The position numbers and the translations under genes are program-made. From assembly GCA_919901705.1 (NCBI GenBank), contig CAKKPR010000361.1, positions 1 to 29,790 of the forward strand: a stretch of 29,790 nt of DNA, read 5' to 3'. The notes below the pieces were generated by a model, which saw only the letters and a program-made list of their open reading frames with translations, made no database searches and was not told the DNA's origin. Of this stretch, positions 16,143 to 23,708 are shown piece after piece (the first letter of the stretch is position 1; each line of letters begins with the position of its first letter). This DNA comes from Thermodesulfovibrionales bacterium. Lineage in GTDB: Bacteria; Nitrospirota; Thermodesulfovibrionia; Thermodesulfovibrionales; UBA1546.

Positions 16143-17876
16143 TTACAGGTTAATCTTAACCTTCGTGCCTTTGCCCGGAACACTCTCTATCTGCATGTTC
16201 CATCCATGCGCCTTCACAAGATGTTTGACAATCGCAAGGCCAAGCCCTGTTCCGCCCATTTTTCTTGAGCGGGCAGGGTCTACCCTGTAGAATCTCTCTC
16301 CCAGTCTTGGCAGATGCCTTACCGTAATTCCAATGCCGGTGTCTTCAACAAATAAAAATGGTTTGCTGTCTTCTTCGCCTATGCCGATAGCCACGCCTCC
16401 GCTTTCGGTGAATTTTATCGCATTATCCACAAGGTTGGTAAGTATCTGGATGAGCCTTTCCTTATCAGCAGAGAGTTTCCTGAATTCAGGTTTTATAGTT
16501 GTTTTCAGGTAAAGGTTTTTTTCGTCTGCCTTGCCTTTAAGAATGGTTAATACATTTTCAAAGACGTCTTCAGCATCTATCATGGATTTTTGAACTCTGA
16601 TTACACCGAGTTCTATTTTCGAGATAGTCATAAGGTCATCCACAAGGCTGTTTATGCGCTCGCTGTTGGATTTAATCGTTTCAAGGAATTTAACTGCATT
16701 TTCCTTATCGTCAAGCGCGCCTTCCAGCAGAGTATCTGCAAAACCTTTAATTGCAGTGATAGGCGTCTTAATCTCATGCGAAACATTTGCAACAAAATCC
16801 TTTCTCATCTGTTCTAATTTTTTGAGTTGTGTGATGTCATGGAATATGGCAACAAAACCCGACAGTTCGTTTCCTTTATAAAAAAGAGGAGAGACTCTTA
16901 CTACAACGTGCCTCTCTTCAGGGTAGTCGAGTCTGAATTCAGTTATACCCGGCAGGAGATTTTTACGCACGCTGTCCATCAAAGAAAAAAAGTCATGGTT
17001 TCTGACAACCTCAATAAAAGGTTTTTCTCTTACCGGTGTATCTCCAAAGAATTTTCTTGAGGCAGAGCTTGAAAGGAGAATAATATCCCTGGAGTCTATT
17101 ATTAAAAGCGCATCCGGTATGCTCCTCAGAATTACATTCAGGCGATTTTTTTCTTCTTCATTTTTAGCTATCATGTTCTGAAGCTTTTCAGACATCCCGG
17201 TAAGATTTCCTGCAATCTCATCGAATTCCCCTGCATTTTTCAGAAAGAGCCTCTTGTCTATCTCTCCCCTGGACAATGACCTCGAGAAATCCGTTATCTG
17301 CTTAAGAAGCCTTCTTAGATGGTCTGTCTGCCATACTGAAAATATCCATGTTGCCAGCAAAACTATGAGAACAACAAGGCTAATCTTCATCCTGAGAAGA
17401 TTAATCGAACTATCAACATCTTTTAACGGTACAGCCATCCTTATAAATCCTGCCGCTTTCCCATTCTGTAAAATATTCTTCGCAATATAAAGAAAATCAT
17501 GCTTCAGAGTATCGCTGTGCCGTATTGCCATGCCTGTATCAAAAAGAAGTGACTGCTCTATCTCTGTCCTGTGCAGATGGTTATCCATAAGAGCAGAATC
17601 GGTATCCGAGTCGCCTATTACCTTCCCGTCATTTGCAATAATTGTCACGCGCGCATTGGTATCTTTCTTCAATTGCCTGCAGAGGCTGTCCAAATTGGTT
17701 TGCCTGAAAGACATATTTTTTGAGATAAGGTTTATTTGAACAATGAGATTCTTCTTAAGATTATCTATATAATTTTCTCTTACCGCGGATGTGATATATA
17801 TTTCGACGAAGAGAACCGCCAGCAATATCACGATGGCATACAGTATAAAAATTCTTTTGAAGAGACCGGATTTCAT
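16143..17876 (-). CDS. phoR: Phosphate regulon sensor histidine kinase PhoR
   Basis: 577 aa. Membrane sensor that phosphorylates PhoB under phosphate limitation. Order: TM1 (about 8-30), a periplasmic domain of about 130 residues, TM2 (about 164-183), HAMP (to about 240), PAS (about 245-350), HisKA with phospho-acceptor H367 in FVANVSHEIKTPITAIKGF, then HATPase with N box LVDNAIKFT, G1 VEDTGIGI and G2 GGTGLGLAIVKH. The large periplasmic domain is longer than in E. coli PhoR and resembles the Gram-positive/deltaproteobacterial type. The start overlaps the phoB stop (ATGA). Assignment to Pho rests on the partner and on pst genes 2.5 kb away. Confidence 0.92.
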   Translation of the reverse strand: MKSGLFKRIFILYAIVILLAVLFVEIYITSAVRENYIDNLKKNLIVQINLISKNMSFRQTNLDSLCRQLKKDTNARVTIIANDGKVIGDSDTDSALMDNHLHRTEIEQSLLFDTGMAIRHSDTLKHDFLYIAKNILQNGKAAGFIRMAVPLKDVDSSINLLRMKISLVVLIVLLATWIFSVWQTDHLRRLLKQITDFSRSLSRGEIDKRLFLKNAGEFDEIAGNLTGMSEKLQNMIAKNEEEKNRLNVILRSIPDALLIIDSRDIILLSSSASRKFFGDTPVREKPFIEVVRNHDFFSLMDSVRKNLLPGITEFRLDYPEERHVVVRVSPLFYKGNELSGFVAIFHDITQLKKLEQMRKDFVANVSHEIKTPITAIKGFADTLLEGALDDKENAVKFLETIKSNSERINSLVDDLMTISKIELGVIRVQKSMIDAEDVFENVLTILKGKADEKNLYLKTTIKPEFRKLSADKERLIQILTNLVDNAIKFTESGGVAIGIGEEDSKPFLFVEDTGIGITVRHLPRLGERFYRVDPARSRKMGGTGLGLAIVKHLVKAHGWNMQIESVPGKGTKVKINL

Positions 17877-18571
17877 ATGTCTGCATCCATGTAATAACCG
17901 ATTCCCCTTTTGGTTTTTATATATAAAGGATTTGAAGGGTCATCTTCTATCTGCGTGCGCAGTCTCCTTATATGCACATCAACAGTTCTGGGTTCAACAA
18001 ATGCCTCATCTTTCCAGACAGCATCAAGAAGTTGGTCGCGGCTAAAGACCCTGCCTTTTCTTTCGGCAAGATATAAGAGGAGCTTAAACTCAGTTGCGCT
18101 GAGATTTAGCGGCATATTCTTTTTTAAGGCTGCAAAGGTTTCTCTATGTATAGCGAGGTCTGCTATCAGAATAACAGATTCTTCCACAGTTTTTTCACCG
18201 GACCTTCTCAAGACAGCCTTTACGCGGGCTACAAGTTCCCTTGGGCTGAAGGGCTTTGCAATATAATCGTCTGCACCCATCTCGAGGCCCAGGATTTTGT
18301 CCACATCTTCTCCTTTTGCGGTAAGCATGATTATCGGCAAATGTTTTGTCTTTGGGTCATTTCTGAGGATACGGCAAAGTTCCATGCCCTGTATACCGGG
18401 AAGCATGAGGTCGAGAATAACAAGGTTGAAATTCCCCTTGCGTATTTTCTTCAGGGCTTCTTCACCGTCTGAGGCAGATGAGACTTCAAACCCTTCTTTT
18501 TTCAGGTTATAAGAAACGAGTTCTGCCAGGTCTGGTTCGTCATCAACTATCAATATTTTTTTCGTATGCAT
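17873..18571 (-). CDS. phoB: Phosphate regulon response regulator PhoB
   Basis: 232 aa. OmpR-family activator. The receiver domain has the acidic pair D10-D11, phospho-acceptor D54 (VILDLMLPG) and lysine in MLTAKGED; the C-terminal winged helix ends in RTVDVHIRRLRTQIEDDPSNPLYIKTKRGIGYYM-like sequence with the recognition helix RTVDVHIRRLR. It should bind the 11-bp repeats upstream of pstS. There is no Shine-Dalgarno sequence; TATAAC lies 5 bases before the ATG with TTGCAT 18 bases further upstream, suggesting a leaderless mRNA. It lies 46 bp downstream of moaA on the same strand. Confidence 0.94.
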   Translation of the reverse strand: MHTKKILIVDDEPDLAELVSYNLKKEGFEVSSASDGEEALKKIRKGNFNLVILDLMLPGIQGMELCRILRNDPKTKHLPIIMLTAKGEDVDKILGLEMGADDYIAKPFSPRELVARVKAVLRRSGEKTVEESVILIADLAIHRETFAALKKNMPLNLSATEFKLLLYLAERKGRVFSRDQLLDAVWKDEAFVEPRTVDVHIRRLRTQIEDDPSNPLYIKTKRGIGYYMDADI

Positions 18572-18617
18572 GTTTAGTTATAGCATCTGATATGCCAATG
18601 ATGCAACAAAAAGATAC

Positions 18618-19595
18618 TCAGCCCCCTATTTTGGACATGGAGGCCGGGGCCGAAAAAGGACGATTGTCTTTACTGAAATAATGTCCGGACGGCTTGACGG
18701 TTACAGCCCTGAAAAACAGGGCTTCGAGTTCTTCATCGGATATGCCATTGCGCATGGGAGTTCTTATATCCACTTCGATATCAGAGAAAAGACACGGCCT
18801 TATTCTCCCGTGGGCAGTCAGCCGGAGCCTGTTGCAGTAATCACAAAAACAATCGCTTATCGGGCTGATAAAACCAATGATTCCTTTTGCTCCTTTTATA
18901 CGATAATTTCTTGACGGGCCTTTGCCCTTAAATTCAAGAAGGATAAGTTCACCAAGCGAGGATATCTTTTCGATAAGTTCTGATTTTTTTACGCATGCAT
19001 CCGGTTTAAATCTCCTGTTACGGCCTACAGGCATAAGTTCTATAAATCTTATGTGATAGTTTTTATCAAAAGTAAGAGATGCAAATTTAAGTATTTCATC
19101 ATCATTGACTCCGCGTATCGGAACAACATTAATCTTTACCGGGTCAAGGCCAACCCTTTCCGCTTCATTCACTGCTTTCCAGACATACTGTATATTGCCG
19201 CCCTGCGTCATATTGCTGTATCTTCGGGCATCGAGGGTGTCGAGGCTTATATTTATACGGTCAAGTCCTGCTTTTTTTAGTGCGCCAGCCATATCAGCAA
19301 GCATAATCCCGTTTGTAGTTATGCTGAGGTCTTGAATTCCGATTTTCTTAATCCCGGAGATAATTGATATTATGTCTTTTCTCATCAAAGGTTCACCGCC
19401 TGTTATGCGCACTTTCATGAGGCCGTGTTTGTGAGCTATGCACACAAATCTGATGATTTCATCAGGGGTAAGAATCTCTGATTTTTCAAAATATTCAGGC
19501 TGTTTATCAGGTATGCAGTATATGCATTTGAGGTTACATCTGTCGGTTATGGATATTCTAAGGTAATCTATCTGTCTTTCGAATGAATCCTGCAT
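18618..19595 (-). CDS. moaA: GTP 3',8-cyclase MoaA
   Basis: 325 aa from the ATG at 19595. A radical SAM enzyme that performs the first step of molybdenum cofactor synthesis, converting GTP to 3',8-cyclo-GTP. The N-terminal cluster is C20-x3-C24-x2-C27 in TDRCNLKCIYC, with RITGGEPLMRKD and LSITTNGIM typical of the family. The C-terminal cluster is in CFCDYCNRLRLTAHGRIRPCL. It ends in the conserved Gly-Gly tail (SKIGG) required for catalysis. The frame is open 24 codons further upstream, but that overlaps the preceding gene; the chosen start lies 1 nt after its stop and gives the standard N-terminus. Last gene of the molybdoenzyme cluster. Confidence 0.96.
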   Translation of the reverse strand: MQDSFERQIDYLRISITDRCNLKCIYCIPDKQPEYFEKSEILTPDEIIRFVCIAHKHGLMKVRITGGEPLMRKDIISIISGIKKIGIQDLSITTNGIMLADMAGALKKAGLDRINISLDTLDARRYSNMTQGGNIQYVWKAVNEAERVGLDPVKINVVPIRGVNDDEILKFASLTFDKNYHIRFIELMPVGRNRRFKPDACVKKSELIEKISSLGELILLEFKGKGPSRNYRIKGAKGIIGFISPISDCFCDYCNRLRLTAHGRIRPCLFSDIEVDIRTPMRNGISDEELEALFFRAVTVKPSGHYFSKDNRPFSAPASMSKIGG

Positions 19596-19596
19596 T

Positions 19597-20796
19597 TCAA
19601 TCTTTTCCAAAGTGGCATAAGGGATAATGGCAGACATCACATTTGATGCATAAACCGCTGTGTCCAAGTTCTGCCAATTCTTTCCTCCCTATTTTTTCGC
19701 CGGCAAGAATTCTGGGCAGTATTATATCAAAGACCGTGGTTTTGCTGTACATCCCGCAGGCAGGAATGCCGAGGATAGGAATCTCGGCAGAGGGCAGAGC
19801 GCAAGGCGCAAGGGGTTTTTGCTCTATGCTCTCTGCGCTATGCTCTTTGTTGATGTATGCTACCAAAAACATTGCCCCCGGAAGCACTGCCGAGCCGTAT
19901 GTCATATCAGTTGCCCCAAGTTTTCTTATGGCAAACCTTGTTACATCATCGGGGTCAACAGACATCCCGCCTGTCGTAACAAGCAGGTTTGCGCCCATTT
20001 CGATTAATTCTCTGAGTCTCGCGTTTATGAATTCTTCCTCATCAGGCGCATAATACACTCCAACAATCTCACCTCCCATCTCCTCTACCTTTTTTGTGAT
20101 TATCGGTGCAAAGGCATCTTTTATCCTGCCGTAATAAACCTCATTGCCGGTAATGACAATCCCTGCTTTTGGTTTCCGAATCTCTTTTATCGAAATGACT
20201 CCACCCCACCCCTGCCCTCCCCCTCGAGGGGGGAGGGTTAGGGAGGGGGTGACTCCAGATTCTACATCCCGCGCTTGTGTAGCAATAGCCACTGCCTGCT
20301 CAATCACTTTCTTCTTCACTACCAGAGGTATTGCCCTCGTGCCTGCAACAACCTGCCCCTTTTTAACTACTGTATTATCATGAAGAGTGGCGCACATAAC
20401 ATCACCCAGCATATTGAATTCTAAAAGAGCCTCTTTATTCACCCTTAGAAGTCCATCTCTTGCAGCAATTATATCTATCTTGCCTTCTTTCGGCTCTCCC
20501 TTTATCACAACCCCTGCTCCCATAAGAGCCTTTGCAATTGCATACGCAGCATCGTCCTCATGCATCTCATCATCAGCAATGTTTAAGACAAATAAATGTT
20601 CCTTCCCAAGCCTCTGGAGATGGCATACGTCTTTTTCCCGTATGATGTGTCCCTTTCTGAAAGCCCGGCCTTTAAATTCACCGGGCCTTATCTCTGTTAT
20701 GTCATGGGCAAGGACAGTCCCCACAGCTTCATTTACAGGGATTGTCTTAACATTATTGCCGGGATGATTGGGTTTCCCATTTGCTGTTTCACACAT
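19597..20796 (-). CDS. Molybdopterin-binding (MoeA/MoCF-type) protein with repeat-derived insertions
   Basis: 399 aa. The MoCF_biosynth (MoaB/MogA-like) domain covers about 208-365 with ITGNEVYYGRIKDAF, LLVTTGGMSVDPDD and LPGAMFLVAY; upstream is a MoeA-like linker region. The C-terminus holds a cysteine cluster CIKCDVCHYPLCHFGK, found in a subfamily next to molybdo- and tungstoenzymes. It probably binds molybdopterin or inserts Mo/W, but the exact reaction is not established. Two in-frame low-complexity insertions (residues about 180-200 and 318-338) interrupt otherwise conserved sequence; the second falls just before IPILGIPACGMY. AGGAGG precedes the ATG. It lies between the FmdE/ModE-like gene and moaA, both co-directional. 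Confidence 0.85.
   Translation of the reverse strand: MCETANGKPNHPGNNVKTIPVNEAVGTVLAHDITEIRPGEFKGRAFRKGHIIREKDVCHLQRLGKEHLFVLNIADDEMHEDDAAYAIAKALMGAGVVIKGEPKEGKIDIIAARDGLLRVNKEALLEFNMLGDVMCATLHDNTVVKKGQVVAGTRAIPLVVKKKVIEQAVAIATQARDVESGVTPSLTLPPRGGGQGWGGVISIKEIRKPKAGIVITGNEVYYGRIKDAFAPIITKKVEEMGGEIVGVYYAPDEEEFINARLRELIEMGANLLVTTGGMSVDPDDVTRFAIRKLGATDMTYGSAVLPGAMFLVAYINKEHSAESIEQKPLAPCALPSAEIPILGIPACGMYSKTTVFDIILPRILAGEKIGRKELAELGHSGLCIKCDVCHYPLCHFGKD
19783..19845. repeat. Simple-word repeat insertion 2 in molybdopterin-binding gene
   Basis: Short words repeat in two halves: GGCAGAGGGCAGAGCGCAAG and GCGCAAGGCGCAAGG, then GCTCTATGCTCTCTGC and GCTATGCTCTTTG. In frame it encodes about 21 residues (EHSAESIEQKPLAPCALPSA) between LVAYINK and the conserved IPILGIPACGMY, where relatives have a short loop. 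Confidence 0.75.
20197..20259. repeat. Palindromic repeat insertion 1 in molybdopterin-binding gene
   Basis: A C-rich palindrome built on CCCTCCCCC-TCGA-GGGGGGAGGG with flanking CACCCC and GGGGGTG arms, about 55 bp in all. On the minus strand it is in frame and encodes SLTLPPRGGGQGWGG, a peptide commonly produced when an intergenic element of this type is read through. It lies in the linker before the MoCF domain. Confidence 0.82.
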
Positions 20797-20818
20797 AAGA
20801 GCCTCCTATGATTTTCAA

Positions 20819-20959
20819 TTGCAGGAGGGAATTGTCTTTGAGCGGTTTTATTTTGCCGATATGCAAACAGAATACATAAGATAATAAAGAGGCAAAATAC
20901 CTCGGAGTCCCGACACAGATCGGGGCGAGAATGAGCGAAAAGATTGTTCCCTTCTGCAA
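20819..20959 (+). repeat. Structured repeat, copy B (conserved core, pairing arms)
   Basis: Read on the plus strand, this 141-bp element starts with arm 20819-20839 and ends with arm 20939-20959. The arms pair at 17 of 21 positions as Watson-Crick, with three of the four differences G-U in this orientation. The arm sequence differs from copy A, yet the inner blocks are identical: the 26-nt block (20837-20862), GAGGCAAAAT (20889-20898), GGAGTC (20904-20909) and GAGAATGAGCGAAAA (20927-20941). A small CCCG/CGGG hairpin lies between the last two. It occupies the gap between the FmdE/ModE-like gene and the molybdopterin-binding gene, in the orientation opposite to both. Confidence 0.8.
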
Positions 20960-20964
20960 ATTAT

Positions 20965-21918
20965 TCATCTTTCAAATATCCTCTTAAACTTTTCATCAAC
21001 GATTTCTTTTATTCCATTTTCCAATGCTTCATATTTTTTCAGGAATTCTTTTGCCTCATTTGTCAGGGTTGCGCCTCCGCCATTTTTCCCGCCTGCCTTC
21101 CTTTCCACAAGACTAACGCCAAGCCTTTCTTCCATCGCTTTTATATAACTCCATGCCCTTTTGTAAGAGATGCTTATCTCCTTTGCCGCTTGATTTATTG
21201 AGCCGTGTTTATCTATCGCCTCAAGCAGGAACCTTCTCCCCCTGCCAAAGACAGGCTCGCCTTCAATCTCTATCCAGAGTTTTGATTTAATCTTTAAACC
21301 GTTATGACTTTTTTGCACAGCGCGAGACAATAAAAAATCAGTCCCGGGCATATAGTATCCGCCATCTGCACATGGTTTGCATAACACTTCCCTCTCTCGA
21401 TGAATCTCTCTCATATCCTGTATATATTCCCCGCAATTCTCACACTTAACCCTGCTTAACGGCCTGCCCGGCATGTCTTCGGGTCTGATGCTAATATTGA
21501 CATCCATCACATTAAAAAGCTCTTCGTCCGGCATTATTTTATAAGCTTCAAGCTGAGCTGTATATTTATTCTCGCTTTCAGGAAAATATTCCTTTGCCTT
21601 CTCCCTCGAATCCTCTCTTGCGATTACCCTTACAGCCCTCCCTGTTTTGAGATTCAGGAATGTCGCAGCCATTTTCCCGTAGTCCATAAACTTCATTGTC
21701 CTGTGCCCGAGACTGCATCCTGTGACTGATTGAACTGCATCAGTTGCGCATCTGTCCATTTCTACAAACACAATTAAATTTTTCCTGTCGTTACCTTTCG
21801 GGTCTATAATGCCTGCTTTACCAAGCCCGAGCATGGACATCCTTACTCCAAGCACCTGTCCGGGACAGAGATGGCCGTGAATTTTTGCGGATTCATCAAG
21901 TAGAGAATCAAAATCCAT
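20965..21918 (-). CDS. FmdE-zinc ribbon-ModE-like HTH fusion, putative Mo/W regulator
   Basis: 317 aa from the ATG at 21918. Domains: FmdE-like (about 1-150) with HGHLCPGQVLG, RCATDAVQSVTGCSLGH and the family's cysteines C18, C57 and C68; a zinc ribbon with C159, C162, C180 and C183 (CENCGEYI, CKPCADGG); then a ModE/LysR-type winged helix (about 222-297) with GRGRRFLLEAIDKHGSINQA and AWSYIKAMEERLGVSLVER. The usual molybdate-binding MOP domains of ModE are absent. I infer a DNA-binding regulator that senses through the FmdE domain. The start is uncertain: the frame opens at 21978 but overlaps the preceding gene; 21918 lies 4 nt after its stop. Located in the arr/Moco cluster. Confidence 0.82.
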   Translation of the reverse strand: MDFDSLLDESAKIHGHLCPGQVLGVRMSMLGLGKAGIIDPKGNDRKNLIVFVEMDRCATDAVQSVTGCSLGHRTMKFMDYGKMAATFLNLKTGRAVRVIAREDSREKAKEYFPESENKYTAQLEAYKIMPDEELFNVMDVNISIRPEDMPGRPLSRVKCENCGEYIQDMREIHREREVLCKPCADGGYYMPGTDFLLSRAVQKSHNGLKIKSKLWIEIEGEPVFGRGRRFLLEAIDKHGSINQAAKEISISYKRAWSYIKAMEERLGVSLVERKAGGKNGGGATLTNEAKEFLKKYEALENGIKEIVDEKFKRIFER

Positions 21919-21922
21919 ATCT

Positions 21923-22942
21923 TCAATATTCTCCCGTATTCCTGTCATTGGTGCTGATATGCAATGATACGTACTCAAACGGATTTACACCTGAGAAACC
22001 CTTTTCTATACGCAGAGCGCCACGAAAACAAAAATTATGGCAAAGGCTACAGCCATTGCACAGAGCGCTGCTGAAAGACAATTTCCTGCCTTCACCTGTG
22101 ACTTCTACCTTTAATGCCCCTGACGGACACATGCCCACGCATGCAAAGCAGTTATCGCAGTCTTCGCTTGCATGAACAGTAAAGTAATAGTTTTCAAGCA
22201 ACCCGCTGTTATTTGATTTTTTGTAAGCGAGAATCCTGTTCAAAAATTCCCTCTTAGCAGGAATCTTTTTGTCCGAATATGACTGAGATGCCGGGACTGT
22301 GTCATCCCTTTCAAAAAACTCCGCAGCCTGAAGAAATGTAAGATTTTTAACGGTGCTGAAAAATCCCCTGCGGTCGTACCCCGCATCTCCGTAGCCGAGA
22401 TTTTTTCCGTCATTAATGAGGCTTATATTTCCCGGCAGATTTAAATTCCTTGCCTTAATATTCTTAACCCGTTCCTCTATTACATCAACAATAAAACTGT
22501 TTTTACAGCGTCCGCATTCAGTCATATTAATGTGAAGTCCTGTATCCAGAAAAACCGAGAGGGACAATATATGCTCCTCTGACAAAAAACCCAAACACGG
22601 AGTCTTGACATGCGCCTGAAGATCGTTTTTTATATTGCAGCCCAAAACAGGAACAGGCACCAAATTCTTAATCCTCCTTAGCCTCACAAGCACGGAATGA
22701 AAATCAAATGACTGTATGTCAAAACAGTCTGACGGGCAGGCTGACACGCACAGCATACATTCAGTGCAGTTGTCCGCGAGGATATGCACATCTTCATGTA
22801 TTGTTATCGCCCCTGAGCGGCACATGCCTGTGCATTCTGAACACGAATTGCGGTTATAACGCATTCTCAGGCACCTTGAGCGGTCGGTCTCAATGCTCTT
22901 TGCGCTGCTCAGGAACCTGTCTGCGATCTTTTCTTTTAACAT
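21923..22942 (-). CDS. Four-cluster iron-sulfur protein of the arr region
   Basis: 339 aa, cytoplasmic (no signal or membrane span). Four ferredoxin-like cysteine motifs in two pairs flank a middle domain: CSECTGMCRSG (about 34-44), CTECMLCVSACP (about 59-70), then CDNCFACVGMCP (about 266-277) and CNGCSLCHNFC (about 299-309). The middle region has a further CGRCKNSF pair. The function is unknown; an electron-transfer or FeS-cluster role in reductase maturation is plausible. The start is 3 nt downstream of torD, and it ends 4 nt before the FmdE/ModE-like gene, so the three are surely co-transcribed. Confidence 0.8.
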   Translation of the reverse strand: MLKEKIADRFLSSAKSIETDRSRCLRMRYNRNSCSECTGMCRSGAITIHEDVHILADNCTECMLCVSACPSDCFDIQSFDFHSVLVRLRRIKNLVPVPVLGCNIKNDLQAHVKTPCLGFLSEEHILSLSVFLDTGLHINMTECGRCKNSFIVDVIEERVKNIKARNLNLPGNISLINDGKNLGYGDAGYDRRGFFSTVKNLTFLQAAEFFERDDTVPASQSYSDKKIPAKREFLNRILAYKKSNNSGLLENYYFTVHASEDCDNCFACVGMCPSGALKVEVTGEGRKLSFSSALCNGCSLCHNFCFRGALRIEKGFSGVNPFEYVSLHISTNDRNTGEY

Positions 22943-22945
22943 TGT

Positions 22946-23617
22946 CTAAACTTGCGCGTTTGCATTCAGGAGTTCCTCAGAGAGTACATCTCCGGGGTGA
23001 AAGTTGTTAATAAAGGTGAGGGTGCAGTCTGCAAGCGACCTGTAAAACCCGTTGGTTGCGCCTTCCCTCATTTTGTTGCAAAAAGGCTGTACCCACTGCT
23101 TGAGAAATCTGTTTAAAAAAAGTTCCTGAATCTTTATAGAATTGAGCGCTGTGGCTATGTCGGACTTTTCAAGAGCCTCTATCTCCCTGAATATCAGATA
23201 ATACATAAACTCAAGCTCTGCGGTTATGTGGTCAGGCAAATTCCTGAATTCTTTGTCTATAGAAAGCCCCTGCTCCTCATACATCTTTATGACTTCCATG
23301 GTAGAATCGCCCATGACCCTCCTTTCCCCGTCGAGATACACTGAACCATACGGCGGAGCTAAAAGCTCATTCGGCCCCACAAAGAGTCTTGCATAATCCA
23401 CATTGAGATCTACTTCGCCGGATATTAAAAATACTTTCCCCATTTCAGCGGCAAAGGCTGAAGCCTCGGGAGAGACCTCTTTCAGCAATGCTGCAAGATT
23501 TTCAAAAATGCCCTCCTGAAGAAAAACATCCTTCTCAGGCTGATAAAAACATGCCGACAGAAGTCTATAGCAGTCGCCTCTCTTTTTTTCACGGCAAACA
23601 AATTCTTTGATATCCAT
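22946..23617 (-). CDS. TorD/DmsD-family molybdoenzyme chaperone (ArrD-like)
   Basis: 223 aa, all helical. TorD-family chaperones bind the Tat signal of a molybdoenzyme and hold it until the cofactor is inserted. Characteristic segments: YRLLSACFYQP, LNVDYARLFVGPNELLAPPYGSVYL-type loop (DYARLFVGP and APPYGSVYL), and LPDHITAELEFMYYL. The presumed client is the Tat-exported ArrA encoded just upstream. Known arr clusters often contain such a gene (arrD). It is 3 nt upstream of the iron-sulfur protein and separated from arrB by a 91-bp gap that holds a small mobile repeat. Confidence 0.88.
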   Translation of the reverse strand: MDIKEFVCREKKRGDCYRLLSACFYQPEKDVFLQEGIFENLAALLKEVSPEASAFAAEMGKVFLISGEVDLNVDYARLFVGPNELLAPPYGSVYLDGERRVMGDSTMEVIKMYEEQGLSIDKEFRNLPDHITAELEFMYYLIFREIEALEKSDIATALNSIKIQELFLNRFLKQWVQPFCNKMREGATNGFYRSLADCTLTFINNFHPGDVLSEELLNANAQV

Positions 23618-23628
23618 CGTCCCCTCTT

Positions 23629-23706
23629 ACTTCACAATTGTCATTGCGAGCGAAGCGAAGGTCGTATCGACCTTCGTCGCTATCGCTTCTCGCAATGACT
23701 TCACAA
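23629..23706. mobile_element. 60-bp MITE-like hairpin with target-site duplication
   Basis: Direct repeats ACTTCACAA at 23629-23637 and 23698-23706 flank a 60-bp palindromic element (23638-23697). Its arms, TCATTGCGAGCGAAGCG and CGCTTCTCGCAATG, pair around CGAAGGTCGTATCGACCTTCG. The 8-9-bp duplication is the footprint of a transposition event. The element is of the TCATTGCGAGCGAAGCGAAG kind seen as dispersed repeats in other genomes. It sits between arrB and torD and could attenuate or stabilise the operon transcript. Confidence 0.82.
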
Positions 23707-23708
23707 AT

